Source of the DNA: Limnanthes douglasii subsp. nivea
Taxonomy: Eukaryota; Streptophyta; Magnoliopsida; Brassicales; Limnanthaceae
NCBI GenBank assembly: GCA_036936605.1
Contig: JAUPFV010000002.1
Span: 161,998,813-162,062,812, forward strand
DNA: 64,000 nt
Reading direction: 5' to 3'
Positions 11,700-23,310 of this stretch are shown here, one piece after another. Each line of letters starts with the position of its first letter. Position 1 is the first letter of the stretch. A model generated the notes under the pieces. It had not been told where the DNA came from. It worked only from the letters and a program-made list of their open reading frames with translations, and searched no databases. A program made the translations under genes and the position numbers.

Positions 11700-14140
11700 C
11701 ATACATGTTAAACACGTTGTATGTACCGATGATTTACTCGTTTACGATCATTTTTTATGATTTGTGTTTATGACCTGTATGCCTGTTATGATATTTTCTT
11801 ATGACTTGTACAAATTTTGAAGTTTATGATCTTTAATCTTTTTTATGACTATTGATGTCATTGATAGGTTGGTACGGACTAGATAAAAACAATGCACTAA
11901 AAGAAATAAAGATGATCATAAACTAAAAAAACATAGAACATACATAAGATATAAATAACAAATACAAAGAACATAAACTGAAAGATACATTATAAATTGA
12001 AAAACTTTAGAACAAAATACATAGAACAAAAAAACAACTACATAGAACATATACTGAAAAACATCATAACCTGAAATGCGAGAACCAACTTATTACAAAC
12101 ATTGTCCGCGAATGTGATACTTTCAACTCTAATTGTTTCAGACGTTGTTCGAGAATGTGATCATTTAAATAGTCAAGCATATATTGTTTAATGAAATCAA
12201 AAATACGAAAACCATATATCATATTTGTCGCTTCCGTATCATCCTCTGAAGATTTGAAACCTGAATAGTTGGAACCATATTCAAATAATTTTACATGATA
12301 GATTTTTCACGATTGTGTGAAGGTTGGTTGGAAGCTTCATGACGTCCATACTTGTAGTACATTGTGAAAAATAATTTCATTAACAAACCCGTCGACATTA
12401 TGTTTTAACTTTTTTTTGTTAACAGATTTGACGGCTTTCAGCAAGTGGTCGTCTTCTCGAATGCTTTATTCTATATCTTACAAATTATAATTTTTAGTAT
12501 TCTAATATTGATTAGATAAACTAATATATTGTGTTTTTGAAGCTATTTATAGAAAATAAAATAGTGGTAAACATTAGTGGGCATGAAATTAATGTTTGAG
12601 GGAGAAATTAGTCGAAAAAAGTCTTATTTGGAAAATATTTATTGTTCGGATAAGATTTAGTGAATGAAAAAATTGCATGCAATCACATAATCCATGTGAT
12701 TTGTAGTCCAAAATCGCATAGACTAGTTTTTCCTTTGGCCGCACATAATGCACGACTCAATATAAAACAAATAGCCTCTTAAAGTGATATAGGACATTAT
12801 ATCACATAGATGGCTCAATTTTCGGATTCCATGGTACATCTGTTATGCGATACAATGTTACATTTCTGTTTTAAAGACCTTTGTTTCTTTGGATCTCCCA
12901 TTATGTTCGAAAAGTTAGCTATATATCGTATATATGGGGTGATATATACAATCAAATGAAAATTTGGACCAAATAATCATACATTAACCATAAAATGAGA
13001 TAACATTAAACATAAGAAGAAAATACTTCAATAAACTCTCAATACAAGTTGAGATTAACTTGCGGAAGTAACATTTAATATAATTATAATAAACATTATA
13101 ACTTATTAGTCAAAGTCATATTCGAGTAAGCTATCGCATCCGCTTGTTCAACAAGATGATCCTCCAAGTAATAAAATCAATAATTTTAAACTACCACACG
13201 TTGAATGCCTATTCCCTTACTTCATATGCCAATTTGAACAATTAAACTGATGGTTTTGATTTCAAATGATTGTACCTGATAGATACTTATTCACGAATGC
13301 ATGGAGGCAGAGAGGAAGATCCTCCACTATCATACATGTTGTACAAACTTAACAGCTTGAAGTAAGTGGTTATCTTCGTTTGTGCTCCATTCCATACCTG
13401 AGATAGTTCACATTTTTCTACGGTATGATATTTGGTAGGAGAATAAATATGGCATGATTGAATAGCTATATATATATATGAGTATAATATGAGAGAGGCG
13501 GTTAATATTACGAAAAGTTTTACTAAATGAGAAATCATAGCGGGAATTTTGTAATTGGCACGTAATTAATAAAAATTAATACAAACATAAAAAGTAATTA
13601 TGTTGCAATGTAACACCTGATGTACAAAGGCAATTCCAATCTCTAAAATTATTGTGGAACGAGGCGGACAACCAAGTATTAGTAAATACGTTAAATACGC
13701 ACTTAAAAAATATATGATAAACAAGATATTGATATCAAATGGCTATCACCAATTTGATATTGAGAAATATCATCCAATAACTTCTTTCTGAATTATTTTT
13801 GAACCAATATAATGTATGTAGTATACCATCTAAAACATCGACTGAACCATAAATATCCAATCGTAAAGATCGATTTCCATTTAATTTTGAGATTAAATTA
13901 CATCTCAATAAAAATCAATTGTCCTCTTTACCGTATATCACTCTCGACATGGTCCAACAACCGTATCTTCCGTTTGGAACAACGTCTACCAATATACTAA
14001 TATAAAGATGTAATAATGTTGGCATGCACCTGATGTCCATATTTAAATATCTGTTGTTAGTAGGTTTTTTGGTCGACCTATTTTCTTTTTGGTGGTAAGA
14101 AGTTTTGATACTAAAAATAAAAGAACTTTGAGGTATTTGT
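11700..14140. other. AT-rich region without recognisable gene
   Basis: Long AT-rich stretch with A-runs and a short TA repeat (13466-13480). Two related minus-strand segments (about 12520-12420 and 13400-13310) both read W/E-x-x-x-EDxHLLxAVK. They are too short and broken to name. The flank at 14140-14330, just before Tat-2, also shows no gene. Confidence 0.5.
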
Positions 14141-14325
14141 GCTACCTAACGTACCCATTGGTGTACTAGCACTCTCAGTTTTTTTATGTTATATTCCCAA
14201 TGACTAAGTTTTTGTTTAGTCGATCGTTCCAGATCACATTGTTTCCTACCTATTGTAACAACCGGTTCTTTAGGCTCTACAACGTCACTCCTTTCAAGTC
14301 TTAGAATTTTCAGAACTCTATTGAT

Positions 14326-14330
14326 AATAT
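14326..14330. repeat. Target-site duplication of Tat-2 (left)
   Basis: AATAT immediately before the left LTR is repeated at 26093-26097 immediately after the right LTR. Five bases is the size expected for Ty3/gypsy integration, so both element ends are original. Confidence 0.9.
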
Positions 14331-14741
14331 TGATGAGGAAGAATAAAAGACAAGGGCCAAATTGTAAAGAAGAAACTTGATAGGAGAAAATAGCAAGGGA
14401 AAAGTATGATAGGAGGAAAATGTATAGAAATAAATGTATAAGGGCGAAAATGTATATACTGTAAAGACATTGCCAAAATAGGAAGAAAGCAAAAAGCAGG
14501 GACCAAAAGATGTAATTAGACCATATTAAAGTGTGTGGGGTCCGCAATTGTACTATAAAAGGACCACACACGCTTCACAAATCCCGAGATGAATAGTACG
14601 AGACTTTCTCTCTCTACGTTGTTTAGCAAGTAACACTTTCTCTCTCTAGATCTGACACTGAAACATTTCTCTATCACAAAATCCTCTATCAACAAATCTT
14701 CGCATAACAAAATCACCCTTGGACCACCTTTTAACTCTTCA
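14331..14741 (+). repeat. Tat-2 5' LTR
   Basis: 411 bp, starts TGATGAGGAAG and ends CTCTTCA. It differs from 25682-26092 at six positions, all substitutions. A TATAAAA box lies at 14554-14560, and CT-rich stretches (TCTCTCTCTA) in the presumed R/U5 region match the other copy exactly. Confidence 0.97.
14531..14571 (+). promoter_or_regulatory. LTR core promoter: TATA box inside an inverted repeat
   Basis: TATAAAA (14554-14560) should place transcription start about 25-30 bp downstream. It is framed by GTGTGTGGGGTCC (14531-14543) and GGACCACACAC (14561-14571), which pair apart from two extra G residues. The right LTR has the same TATA at 25905-25911, but two of the six LTR differences fall in the stems there. 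Confidence 0.65.
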
Positions 14742-14742
14742 G

Positions 14743-14760
14743 TGGCGCCGTCTGTGGGAA
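14743..14760 (+). other. Primer binding site of Tat-2
   Basis: TGGCGCCGTCTGTGGGAA starts one base after the LTR. TGG at the start fits pairing with a tRNA 3' CCA. The word is of the TGGCGCC type seen in Tat and Athila elements, not the iMet type (TGGTATCAGAGC) seen in C2. The exact tRNA was not determined. Confidence 0.75.
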
Positions 14761-14819
14761 ACGAAAATCGTTATGTCGATAATCGCTTCCTGGAAATAAT
14801 TCCTGTTCCGAGGAGAACC

Positions 14820-16604
14820 ATGGAAGGTCGAGGGGATGATTTGATCAATCATTGCGAGGAAAACATGGAGGCGGATGATTTTCAAAACGACTTGGAATCC
14901 GAAGGAGAAGGAGGTCGGCGAGTCGAGAACATTTTCGATGACTCCGCCCTCTTGGCTCAGAGGAATGAACTGCTGTTGGAAATCGAAAGGTTGAAGGCGG
15001 AAAAGGAAGCCGCAGAGAAAAATGTTCGATCTGAGATAAGGAGAGAACCCGTCGATGAAAGGGAGGAGCGCGGCGTCGAAATATGTCCCAGAAAGAGAGA
15101 TGACAGATATCGGAGGCGTGAGCGACGGTCTCCGAGGAGGAGAGAGAAATACCGTTCGAACTCGGCTACTTCAAGCGACTACTCGTGGTATAGCACTTCT
15201 GAATCATCTCCTCGGAGATACCACAGGAGGAAAAAGCGTGATCATAGGCAAACTGATCTCCGACGGGGAAGGAGTTCGGAGAGGAAATCCTCGCGGGAAA
15301 AAATTCGCCACGATCGAGTTGGTGATCGATCTCATGAACAAGCAAAGGGCCCTGGAAAGAATGACATGGGCCCTCGAAATTCAGAGTGGCAGCAGCAATA
15401 TACTTTGCCCTCCGAGGAGGGGTTGTACTTCTCAAATAACGACAATCTGAGATCCAACATTTATCGTACGGGACACAATTGGAGAGCTTCTCCGCTCTCC
15501 TCGGAGATTCTAGTGGGGAACCTCCCAAAGCATTTTGACATTTCGAAGCTAGAAAAGTTCGATGGGACACAGGACCCGGACAATCACATCGAGCAGTTTA
15601 AGAATTTTATGATCAATTTCGACGACGATGATAAGCTTCTCTGCAGAGCATTCTCTCAGACCTTCAAGGGAGTGGCATCTAAGTGGTACAATAGGCTACC
15701 TCAGGGCTCTATTAAAAACTTTGACATGTTCTGGAACATCTTCAGACAACACTTCGTGGGGAGCAAGAAGTTCCGGGCCAACGGAGACACCATAATCTAC
15801 TGTCGACAAAAAGTGGGGGAGAGCCTCAAAAATTATACCAATCGCTTTGTCAAGACCAAAACGGATATGGAGTACTGTAAGGACTCGGTGGCGCTTGCAG
15901 CGTTCAGGATGGGTTTGCTCCCCGGATTGTTGAAAGATACAGTGGCAGAAAGTCAGGCAATGACCTTCGGAGCATTATTAGATCAAGTTGAGAAGAGAAT
16001 CTTGGTGGAAGAAACCCAGGCCTCGGAGAAGGGGTCAGGAGAGCAGCTGGACCATAACCAATTCCAAAGGACTGAGCCAAGTGCCCAGGGCCCTCGGTCG
16101 AATGCTCAAGCTAAAAGCACGGGTTAGTACCCTCCGAGGCAAAATTCGAACCAACAGTACTATGGCAATCAACAAAACTACAACCAAGGAGGAAGATTCA
16201 TGTCGAACAAATGGGTTCGACCAGATTATTTTGCGGAGTTGACGGAGAATGTTGCTGCAGTATTTGATAAAGCTAAATCGTCGGTCACGTTCAGAAAGCC
16301 ATTTCCCATACAGACGCCGAGGGAAAGCAGAAGCGTCAACAAATATTGCAAGTATCATGAGGATGTAGGGCATGACACCAAAGATTGCATAGCTTTGAAG
16401 AAGGAGGTGCAAGCCCTGATCGAGAATGGAATGCTGTTGGAGTACGTCAAAAAGCACTCCCAGAAAAATGCTGTGGTAAAAGCTGTCTCAAAGAATACTG
16501 ACACAGCCATGGTGATTTCCGAGGGCGTCGACGATTTCGACATCGAGCAAGAATATTTGGACCCTAAAGTGGGGAGGAACAATGTCAACCTGGTAGAGGA
16601 GTAA
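14820..16604 (+). pseudogene. gag: Tat-2 gag, interrupted by an in-frame TAG
   Basis: The first ATG in the coding frame is at 14820; the frame is already open from 14742, inside the primer site. A coiled-coil and highly charged Arg/Glu-rich N-terminal part is followed by the retrotransposon gag domain at about 15540-15990 (FDGTQDPDNHIEQFKNFMI, KWYNRLPQGSIKNFDMFW). A zinc-knuckle-like C-x2-H-x4-H-x4-C (CKYHEDVGHDTKDC) lies near 16350. A TAG at 16125-16127 splits the frame, and the reading continues in frame to the TAA at 16602-16604, beyond which gag-like sequence still goes on. The stops look like point changes of CAG/AAG-type codons. Gag would form the particle shell; this copy cannot make the full protein without readthrough. 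Confidence 0.85.
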
Positions 16605-17287
16605 ATTCCGAAGAGAGGAGTGGACAGCCTGTGTGCATTTTTCGATTCTCTGGCAATTTTCGGGGGAGACACTATCGCGGGAAATTCTAACAGTTCTCGC
16701 AAAAGGCACATGGTCAACTTGACCACCCAGATTGAAGCGGGAGTCTCTGCGCAAATGCATCGCTCGCCTTCTCCAATTATTTGTTTCGATGATGATGACA
16801 TGCGGATGTTGCAGGCCCTCACGAGGACGCTGTAGTGATCGCGGTGGGTATCGCGGGGGATCAGATTCATAAAATACTCATCGATACTTGGAGCTCGGCG
16901 AACATCTTGTTTATGAGTACTTACCGCCGCATTTCTGACCCACCGGTTATCCGAAGGTCCGACCGGACAATAGTGGGCTTTACTGGTGCCACAACAGTTG
17001 TAGTGGGAGAATTTCAGTGTATGGTCGAGCTAGGCCGTGGACCGTTCAAAAAGGAGGTGGAGGTACTCTTTATTGTGGTTGACGCGCCAACCTCCTATAA
17101 TGCTATCTTGGGTCGCTCTTGGTTATTCCGGATGCACGGCGTAATCTCTATGGTGCATCAATGCCTAAAATACGTGATCGGAAACAATATTGGGACAATC
17201 CGAAGTAGCCAGAAGATGGCACGAGAATGTTACCAGGTCGCTCTATCCTCTAAGGGGGTTCGAGGGGGGCTATCTGACCCAACGTAG
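16605..17287 (+). pseudogene. Tat-2 protease region with altered active site
   Basis: 16620-16835 continues the gag frame (FDDDDMRMLQA) and ends in TAG. Homologous reading then needs the frame opened at 16835, so a one-base frameshift lies at about 16810-16830. The aspartic protease follows: ILIDTWSSANILFMSTYRRI, GEFQCMVELG, YNAILGRSWLF. The expected D-T/x-G-S-S-A active site reads D-T-W-S-S-A here. A change of GGG to TGG would explain it and should abolish catalysis. A TAG at 17285-17287 ends the frame, but reading resumes directly behind it into RT. Confidence 0.85.
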
Positions 17288-18205
17288 CAATTAAAGGGGG
17301 GCCTCCCCGAGGTCATCCCATGTGATGATCCGAGGGAGGCCCCCGGATTTCAGGTCCCAGAGGACGACTCTGCGACACACGAATTTGAGACTGGCAAAGT
17401 TCTGAAAATAGAGGTCCACCTATCTCCAGAATTTAAAGAGAAGTTAATTGCTTTCTTATCTGATAAACTTGATATGTTTTCTTGGTGTGCACAGGATGTC
17501 ACTGGTGTGCCGGCGGAAATCATGTGTCACAAACTCGCGATACGATTAGATGTCCGACCAATAGTCCAGAAAAGAAGGCATGTCTCTCCGGAAAAGGCCT
17601 TAGCGATTTTGTTGGAGGTCGAACGGCTGTTGAGCATAGGTCATATTCGAGAGTCGTATTATCCCGTATGGGCGTCTAATCCGGTGTTGGTGAGAAAGAA
17701 AAATGGCAAGTGGAGAATGTGTATTGACTTTACAGATTTGAACAGATCTTGCCCTAAGGATCCGTTTCCTGTGCCTCGCATTGATCAATTAGTGGACTCA
17801 ACCTCCGGAAATCGATTGTTATCTTTTATGGACGCTTATTCGGGATACAACCAAATCCGACTGGCTGCCAACGATGAGGAAAGCACTTCTTTTATTACTG
17901 GACAAGGTTTATATTGCTATAAGGTCATGTCGTTCGGGTTGAAAAACGCGGGGGCAACTTATCAGCACCTGGTTAATAAAACCTTCGAAGGACAGATTGG
18001 GCGAAACATGGAAGCCTATATCGACGATATGTTAGTCAAAAGTGAGCAAGACGAAGATCATTTTGCTGACTTAGCAGAGACATTCCACAATTTAAGCAGG
18101 GTCAATCTCAAACTCAATCCGGAGAAGTGCATTTTTGGGGTAAGGTCAGGGAAATTCCTCGGATACATGATCAGCGAAAAAGGCATCAAGGCTGACCCCG
18201 AGTAG
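17288..18205 (+). pseudogene. Tat-2 reverse transcriptase
   Basis: Same frame as the protease after the TAG at 17285. Visible RT blocks in order: ASNPVLVRKKNGKWRMCIDF in two pieces, TDLNRSCPKDPFPVPRIDQL, SFMDAYSGYNQI, MSFGLKNAGATYQ, YIDDMLVKS (the catalytic YxDD) and FLGYMISEKGI. A TAG at 18203-18205 replaces the residue after ADPE (Lys in most relatives, from memory), and the frame continues unbroken behind it. The domain is otherwise intact; only nonsense changes inactivate it. Confidence 0.9.
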
Positions 18206-20576
18206 CTAAAAGCCATGATCTCCGTGACTCCCCCCCAAAATATTAAAGAAGTCCAAATTCTGACAGGAAGATTGGCTGCTTTGAATCGATTCATTTCCCG
18301 CTCGTCGGATAAGTGTGCCCCGTTCTTTAAAGTATTTCGGAATGCGAAGCATTTTTGTTGGACTGAAGAATGTTCGACCGCTTTTCGAAAAATTCAAGAG
18401 TATCTGGCCTCTCTGGAAATCTTAACTAAACCTGTGGTAGGGGAGACGTTAATTGTCTACGTGGCAGTATCCGAATGTGTTGTCAGTGCCATTCTCCTCC
18501 GCGAAGACGATTCTCTTCTAAGGCCAATTTATTATGTCAGTAAGAGTTTGCTGGACGCCGAGAAGCGATATCTTACTTTGGAGATGGTAGCTTTAGCATT
18601 GGTGACGGCAGCACGAAAGATGAGGCCTTATTTCCAAGCTCATCCAATTGTTGTTCGGACGACTTTTCCTTTGAAGAGTCTATTACAGAGGCCAGACATC
18701 TCTGGTAGGATGACTAAGTGGTCCGTGGAGCTGGGAGACTTCGACATAACGTTTGAGCCTAGAACGGCGATAAAGGCACAAGTTTTAGCTGATTTTCTGG
18801 TTGAGTTCCATTCGGACAGAGAAGAGCAGGAGGAACATGACGCGGTTGTCGAAGAGGAATGGGTAATACGGACGGATGGCGGGTCAAATATTTCAGGCAG
18901 TGGGGCAGGCGTCCAGTTGATATCCCCGCAAGGGGTAGCTATGTTCCAAGCCATTCGTTTCGGTTTCAAGGCTACGAATAATGAAGCTGAGTACGAAGCT
19001 GCTTTAGCGGGCTTACGGTTGGCTCAAATATGTGGTGCTCGGCGAGTAAAGTTGATCAGTGACTCTCAGTTGGTGATAAATCAAGCTTCCGGGGAGTCCG
19101 AGGCCAGGAAGGAATCGCTGATACAGTATTTGAAGCTGATGAAAGATTTGACATCTGAATTTGAAGGAGTTAAGTTTGAACATGTTCGACGAGAATTAAA
19201 TGTCGTCCCGGATTCTCTCGTCTCCGCTTCACGAACAGAAGGATATCCGTGGGTGTTGGTTCAGGCATGCCCTTCGATCTCGATTGGCGAAGAGCATGCA
19301 GTGAATATCTTGGAGGAAAGCCATGTGATTACGCCTGATTGGAGAGCCGCTCTCATTTATTTTTTAGCTCATAACATTTTGCCCGTCGACAAACATGAAG
19401 CCAGAAAAGTTAAATTCAAATCTCACGGTTATATTTTGTTGGGAGGATTATTGTATAAAAGATCTCTGAGTCGGCCCTTATTAAGGTGTTTGAGTTGCTT
19501 TGAATCACAAATTATCCTCTCCGAGTTACACGATGGTGAAGGGTCTTCTCATTGTGGATATAAGGCTCTAATCCGTAGGGTATTCTTGGCAGGCTATTAT
19601 TGGCCAACTATCACGGCCGACGCAAAAGATTTGGTCAAACGTTGCGACATGTGCCAACGCTATGCCAATGTAATTCACAAACATGGGGTATTGATGGAAA
19701 GCATATCAGAGGCAGTTCCGTTTGACAGGTGGGGCATTGATTTGGTTGGGCCTCTACCCATGGCTTCTGGAGGTAGGCAGACAATAATTGTGGCCGTCGA
19801 CTATTTTTCTAAGTGGGTGGAAGCTGAGCCGCTCGCGGGAACAAAGGCCAAAGACGTAATCAAATTTGTTCTATCTAATATTTGTTGTCGTTTTGGTGTA
19901 CCATTGCAGATTACCACGGACAACGGGCCTCAATTTGATAACAAAGAATTCCAGAGCTTCTGTGTATCAAGGGGCATACGACAATGTTTTTCGGCACCAT
20001 TTCACCCTCAGGAAAATGGGCAAGTGGAAGTAACTAATCGTACTATCCTCGACGGTTTGAAAAATAATTTGGAAGGCAAAGCGGGGAAATGGCCCGACTA
20101 TTTACAGGAGGTGTTGTGGGCATACCGAACGACCCCACCGAACAGCCACCGCTGTGTCTCCATTTGCCTTAGTCTATGGGATGGATGTCGTGGTCCCTCC
20201 GGAGATCCTTTTCCCTTCACATCGAATAGCAACTTATGACTCAGACACAAATGACCAGAGTAGAGCATTGGCTTTAGACTTGGTTGAGGAAAAGAGACAG
20301 CGGGCACAACTGACTTCCCTCCACTATCAAACTCTTATGAGGAGTCGATATGCATCCAAAGTAAAACATAGAGACTTTCAGGTGGGAGACAAGATCCTAC
20401 GGAAAGTTTTCTTGCACACTAAAGACAAGAGTTTGGGGAAGTTGGGACCTAACTGGGAAGGCCCTTATGAGGTCACCGAAAGGATAAAGCCAGGCACATA
20501 TCGGTTGAAAGATAAAGACGGGCGCTATCTCCGCTTACCTTGGAATATTGAGCATTTAAAGTTGTACCTTGATTAG
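18206..20576 (+). pseudogene. Tat-2 RNase H, archaeal-type RNase H and integrase
   Basis: The 674-residue frame (18215-20239) holds the Ty3-type RNase H (about 18420-18690, YYVSKSLLDAEKRYLTLE) and then a second RNase H with its acidic residues in place: IRTDGGSN, NNEAEYEAALAGL, ISDSQLVINQ, VPDSL (18860-19235). The integrase follows with an HHCC zinc region (LHDGEGSSHCGYKAL, KRCDMCQRYAN) and a core with WGIDLVGPLP, TDNGPQFDNKEF and the E in HPQENGQVEVTNR. A frameshift at about 20130-20155 moves the rest to another frame (SPFALVYGMDVVVPPEI, to IEHLKLYLD at 20574). The dual RNase H identifies the Tat lineage. Confidence 0.9.
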
Positions 20577-20728
20577 CAGAGTCAGATAGCATTGTATTTC
20601 TTTTCGCTTTCTATGTATCCCTTGGAACAAATTTTGGTGAGGACACACTCTTTCCTACCCTGTTAGGCACAGGAAGGTTTTAATGAGGTGTTTCGATGAT
20701 CCCCTTAAATACAAAGTTTCTTTGCCTT
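20577..20728 (+). other. Post-pol segment with AAGGTTTTAATGAGG motif
   Basis: CACTCTTTCC.. followed by the 15-mer AAGGTTTTAATGAGG at 20675-20689. The same motif recurs after pol in Tat-4 (43428-43442) and inside the LTRs of C1 and C2. No reading frame is present. Confidence 0.6.
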
Positions 20729-21120
20729 AACTATTTTTTGAGTCACAGTAACACGTGCTTCGAATTATTGTCCCTTCGAACTATTTTTTGAGTCACAGTA
20801 ACATGTGCCTCGAATTGTTGTCCCTCGCACTATTTTTTGGGTCACAGTAAAATGTGCCTCGATTAGTTGTCTCTTCGAATTATCCCTTGAGGTCGCAATA
20901 ACGTATGCCTCCACTTTTATTGTTACTCAATTTATTTTTCGGGTCACATTAAGGTGTGCCTCGATGTTTTGGGACCTTTGAACTATTCTTTGGGTCACAT
21001 TAAGGTGTGCCTCGATGTTTTGGGACCTTCAAACTATTCTTCGGATCACATTACGGTGTGCCTCGATGTTTTGGGACCTTCAAATTATCCTTCGGATCAT
21101 ATGATACCGTGCCTCGAATC
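20729..21120 (+). repeat. Tandem array A, about 8 units of 50 bp
   Basis: Units begin with (A)ACTATT(C/T)TT(T)(C/T)GGGTCACA and contain GTGCCTCGA. Successive starts are 49-51 bp apart (about 20731, 20781, 20830, 20879, 20929, 20983, 21034, 21085). A tandem repeat in the 3' untranslated part is characteristic of Retand-type elements. Open frames across it are repeat artefacts. Confidence 0.85.
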
Positions 21121-21144
21121 CACTCTCGGTTGTGAATCAAAATA

Positions 21145-21690
21145 TCATCTCCTGAAATTTTTCGGAGAACCTATAGTTGCTCGCAGGCCAGTGCCATTGG
21201 GATTCGAAGGCCTCATTACAAGTGTAATACTTGTGAACTTGTCCAAGTAAAAATCGTTCGAAGACCAATCAAATTGGGATTCGAAGGCCTCATTGCAAGA
21301 ATAATATTCGTCAATTTATCCAAGTAAAAATTGTTCGAAGACCAAGGAAATTGGGATTCGAAGACCTCATTACAAACATAAAACCTGATGAATTTATCCA
21401 AGCAAAAATTGTTCAAAGACCAAGGACATTGGGATTCGAAGGCCTCATTACAAACATAAAACCTGATGAATTTATCCAAGTAAAAATTGTTCGAAGGCCA
21501 AGGAAATTGGAACTCGAAGGCTTTATTGCAAACATAATACTAATGAATATATCAAAGTCAAAATTGTTCGAAGGCCAATGAAATTGGAGTTCGAAGGCCT
21601 TATTTCGTAATATGTGTGAATATTAACTAACTAATAATCTTTCGAAGGACAACACAATTGGATGTTGGCAGACCTTGTTCCAAACATAAT
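21145..21690 (+). repeat. Tandem array B, about 7 units of 77 bp
   Basis: Each unit contains TTGTTCGAAG(G/A)CCAA and ATTCGAAGGCCTCATTACAA. The CCT of the second word recurs at 21211, 21288, 21365, 21443, 21521, 21598 and 21673. A lone related unit at about 28615-28665 in Tat-3 shows this array is old in the family. Confidence 0.85.
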
Positions 21691-21817
21691 ATATATGGAA
21701 GTGAATATTCATTGTTCTTACAAAACTTACCCTATCTCACATAAATGGAACAATACAACATATTCAGGTCATTACAAAAAAAGGCCCTATTGGGCCATGC
21801 ACAAAAAACAAACTGAC

Positions 21818-23308
21818 TCAATCTGCATTTTTCGAGGAGTCACTCCCCTCACCATCTGAGTCTTCACTCTCACTAACGACTATTTGGGGAGGGCGAAGTT
21901 CTGGGGGGACAAGCTTCCAAAAAGGCCCCAGGTTATATTCAGGGTGTTCAGCATATATCTGGGTCAACAAGCCAGCTCGAGTAGCAGCATCACGGGCCTG
22001 TAAGTTCTTCGAACATGTTGCTGCATAAGCATCCATAGCCTTTTCCTTCGCCTCCTCGACCTCTACAGTGAAACCTTTGATATGTCTCTCCAACTGATCA
22101 CGCTCTGCAACTACCTTTCCAAGAGCTTCAGTACATTGGTTGAATCCATCGCAAGCCAAACGATGCCCTTTTTTGTATTCAGCTATCATTAGCTCCTGGG
22201 AATCAGTCTTCTCCTTGTACAAATCCCTCTCCTTTTGACAACAGTTCTCCAGCATTATCACATAACTCTCAGAGGCAGAAAGACACTCGTACAAGGCGAC
22301 AGCTTGGCCCTCGATCACTGCATATTCCTTCTTGGCCTCCTCGAGCTGAGAGGCAGCTAGTGATGCCTTGAACTTGTAGTAATTTTTGCGTTTTTCAAGA
22401 TGCCGCATCATTTTTCCTCTGTTCACTGAAGTGTGTAGCAGTCTCCGAAGACTCATTGAGAACTCATCATCCAAGGGGACCTCGAAAGAGCTCGAAGGGG
22501 ACCCCAACGTTGTAGAATCAAATTCGGAAAAGTTACCACAAGCAACATCTGGAGGAATGAGTAGTGGAGGGTTGGTTCGAGGAGCAGGGATAGGAGCTAG
22601 TCTTGGGCTGTCTTCGAGGGAAGCTGGGTGAGAAGCCTCAGTGAGAGGAGAGTGCAAGGATTGATAGGAAGTTTCCCTGGGCGACTGGCCACCCCTATTT
22701 TCAGCATCATTTGCACTCCCATGGACTTCTCTTTCAAGATTAGTCTCTTCATTGTTGTCAGGGGTTTCCCCTCCCTCGGATTGTTCTTCGATGGGCTCAA
22801 GAAGAATGCATTTTCCCTTCAAATCTTTTTTCTTGCCATCTTTCCTTGGAGGGAGGATGGGAGCAGGGGGAAGAGGAATGGAATTTCTTTGAGCAACAAC
22901 ACTTGGTGGAGGGACTTCAGAGTTCGACGTCCCCGCATTGTCCGAGGAGTGAGGCCTTTGAGTGTTAGTGGGCATCTTGGGATTCAGTGGTTGGGTTGGC
23001 ACTACTTCATCTTCTGGAGGTTCCCCCAAGTGACTCTGCGAATGAGAGCGCTTGGGTAGATAGATGGTGGCATCCTTTTGGCTACACCGCTCCAACACTT
23101 CCCGTTCCGAAGGCGGAGTCATTAATCCTCTCATGCTAATACGATCGAGGGGATTCAGCCTCCATAGTCGACTCCTCGCCAGATTTTCATCGGTAAAGCA
23201 AAGACGAAACCGGTTATCCCACTGCTCATTTGCCCACAGGCGAAGATTGGTGAACACAGTCGTAGCTCCCTCGGCATAATCAGTATAATGTTTGGATATG
23301 CCGGTCAT
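21818..23308 (-). CDS. Tat-2 antisense accessory protein, C-terminal frame (496 aa)
   Basis: A fully open minus-strand frame from an ATG at 23308, opposite to gag-pol. The N-terminal 60 residues (YTDYAEGATTVFTNLRLWAN, DENLARSRLWRLNPL) look like a folded segment. A long Pro/Ser/Glu-rich disordered part follows, then a helical coiled-coil region of about 170 residues (from about residue 310) and an acidic tail (SESEDSDGEGSD). It is probably the 3' exon of the gene whose 5' part is at 23557-25017: consensus GT and AG sites lie between them. The simplest join is out of frame by one base, so either another site is used or the gene is slightly damaged. Grande elements are reported to carry an antisense gene for a nuclear protein in this position. 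Function is unknown. Confidence 0.65.
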   Translation of the reverse strand: MTGISKHYTDYAEGATTVFTNLRLWANEQWDNRFRLCFTDENLARSRLWRLNPLDRISMRGLMTPPSEREVLERCSQKDATIYLPKRSHSQSHLGEPPEDEVVPTQPLNPKMPTNTQRPHSSDNAGTSNSEVPPPSVVAQRNSIPLPPAPILPPRKDGKKKDLKGKCILLEPIEEQSEGGETPDNNEETNLEREVHGSANDAENRGGQSPRETSYQSLHSPLTEASHPASLEDSPRLAPIPAPRTNPPLLIPPDVACGNFSEFDSTTLGSPSSSFEVPLDDEFSMSLRRLLHTSVNRGKMMRHLEKRKNYYKFKASLAASQLEEAKKEYAVIEGQAVALYECLSASESYVIMLENCCQKERDLYKEKTDSQELMIAEYKKGHRLACDGFNQCTEALGKVVAERDQLERHIKGFTVEVEEAKEKAMDAYAATCSKNLQARDAATRAGLLTQIYAEHPEYNLGPFWKLVPPELRPPQIVVSESEDSDGEGSDSSKNAD

Positions 23309-23310
23309 AG

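Noticed and set aside
12300..13400. Two related fragments reading EDxHLLxAVK on the minus strand
   Set aside because: Too short and broken to name. Similarity between them is suggestive only.
14146..14571. 141-codon minus-strand frame over the left LTR and its flank (and related frames at 25593-25922)
   Set aside because: It lies across the LTR, recurs in the other LTR, is rich in Phe/Leu/Tyr as expected from AT-rich DNA, and matches no family.
20954..21250. 98-codon frame with VCLDVLGPSNY repeats
   Set aside because: It is a translation of tandem array A. The repeat unit is not conserved as protein and there is no start context or partner domain.
21216..21581. Frames with repeated ITNIKPDEFIQ-type text on both strands
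   Set aside because: Products of tandem array B. Both strands are open only because the units repeat.
20729..21690. CRISPR-like array
   Set aside because: Units are directly adjacent diverged tandem repeats without unique spacers, in a plant retrotransposon.
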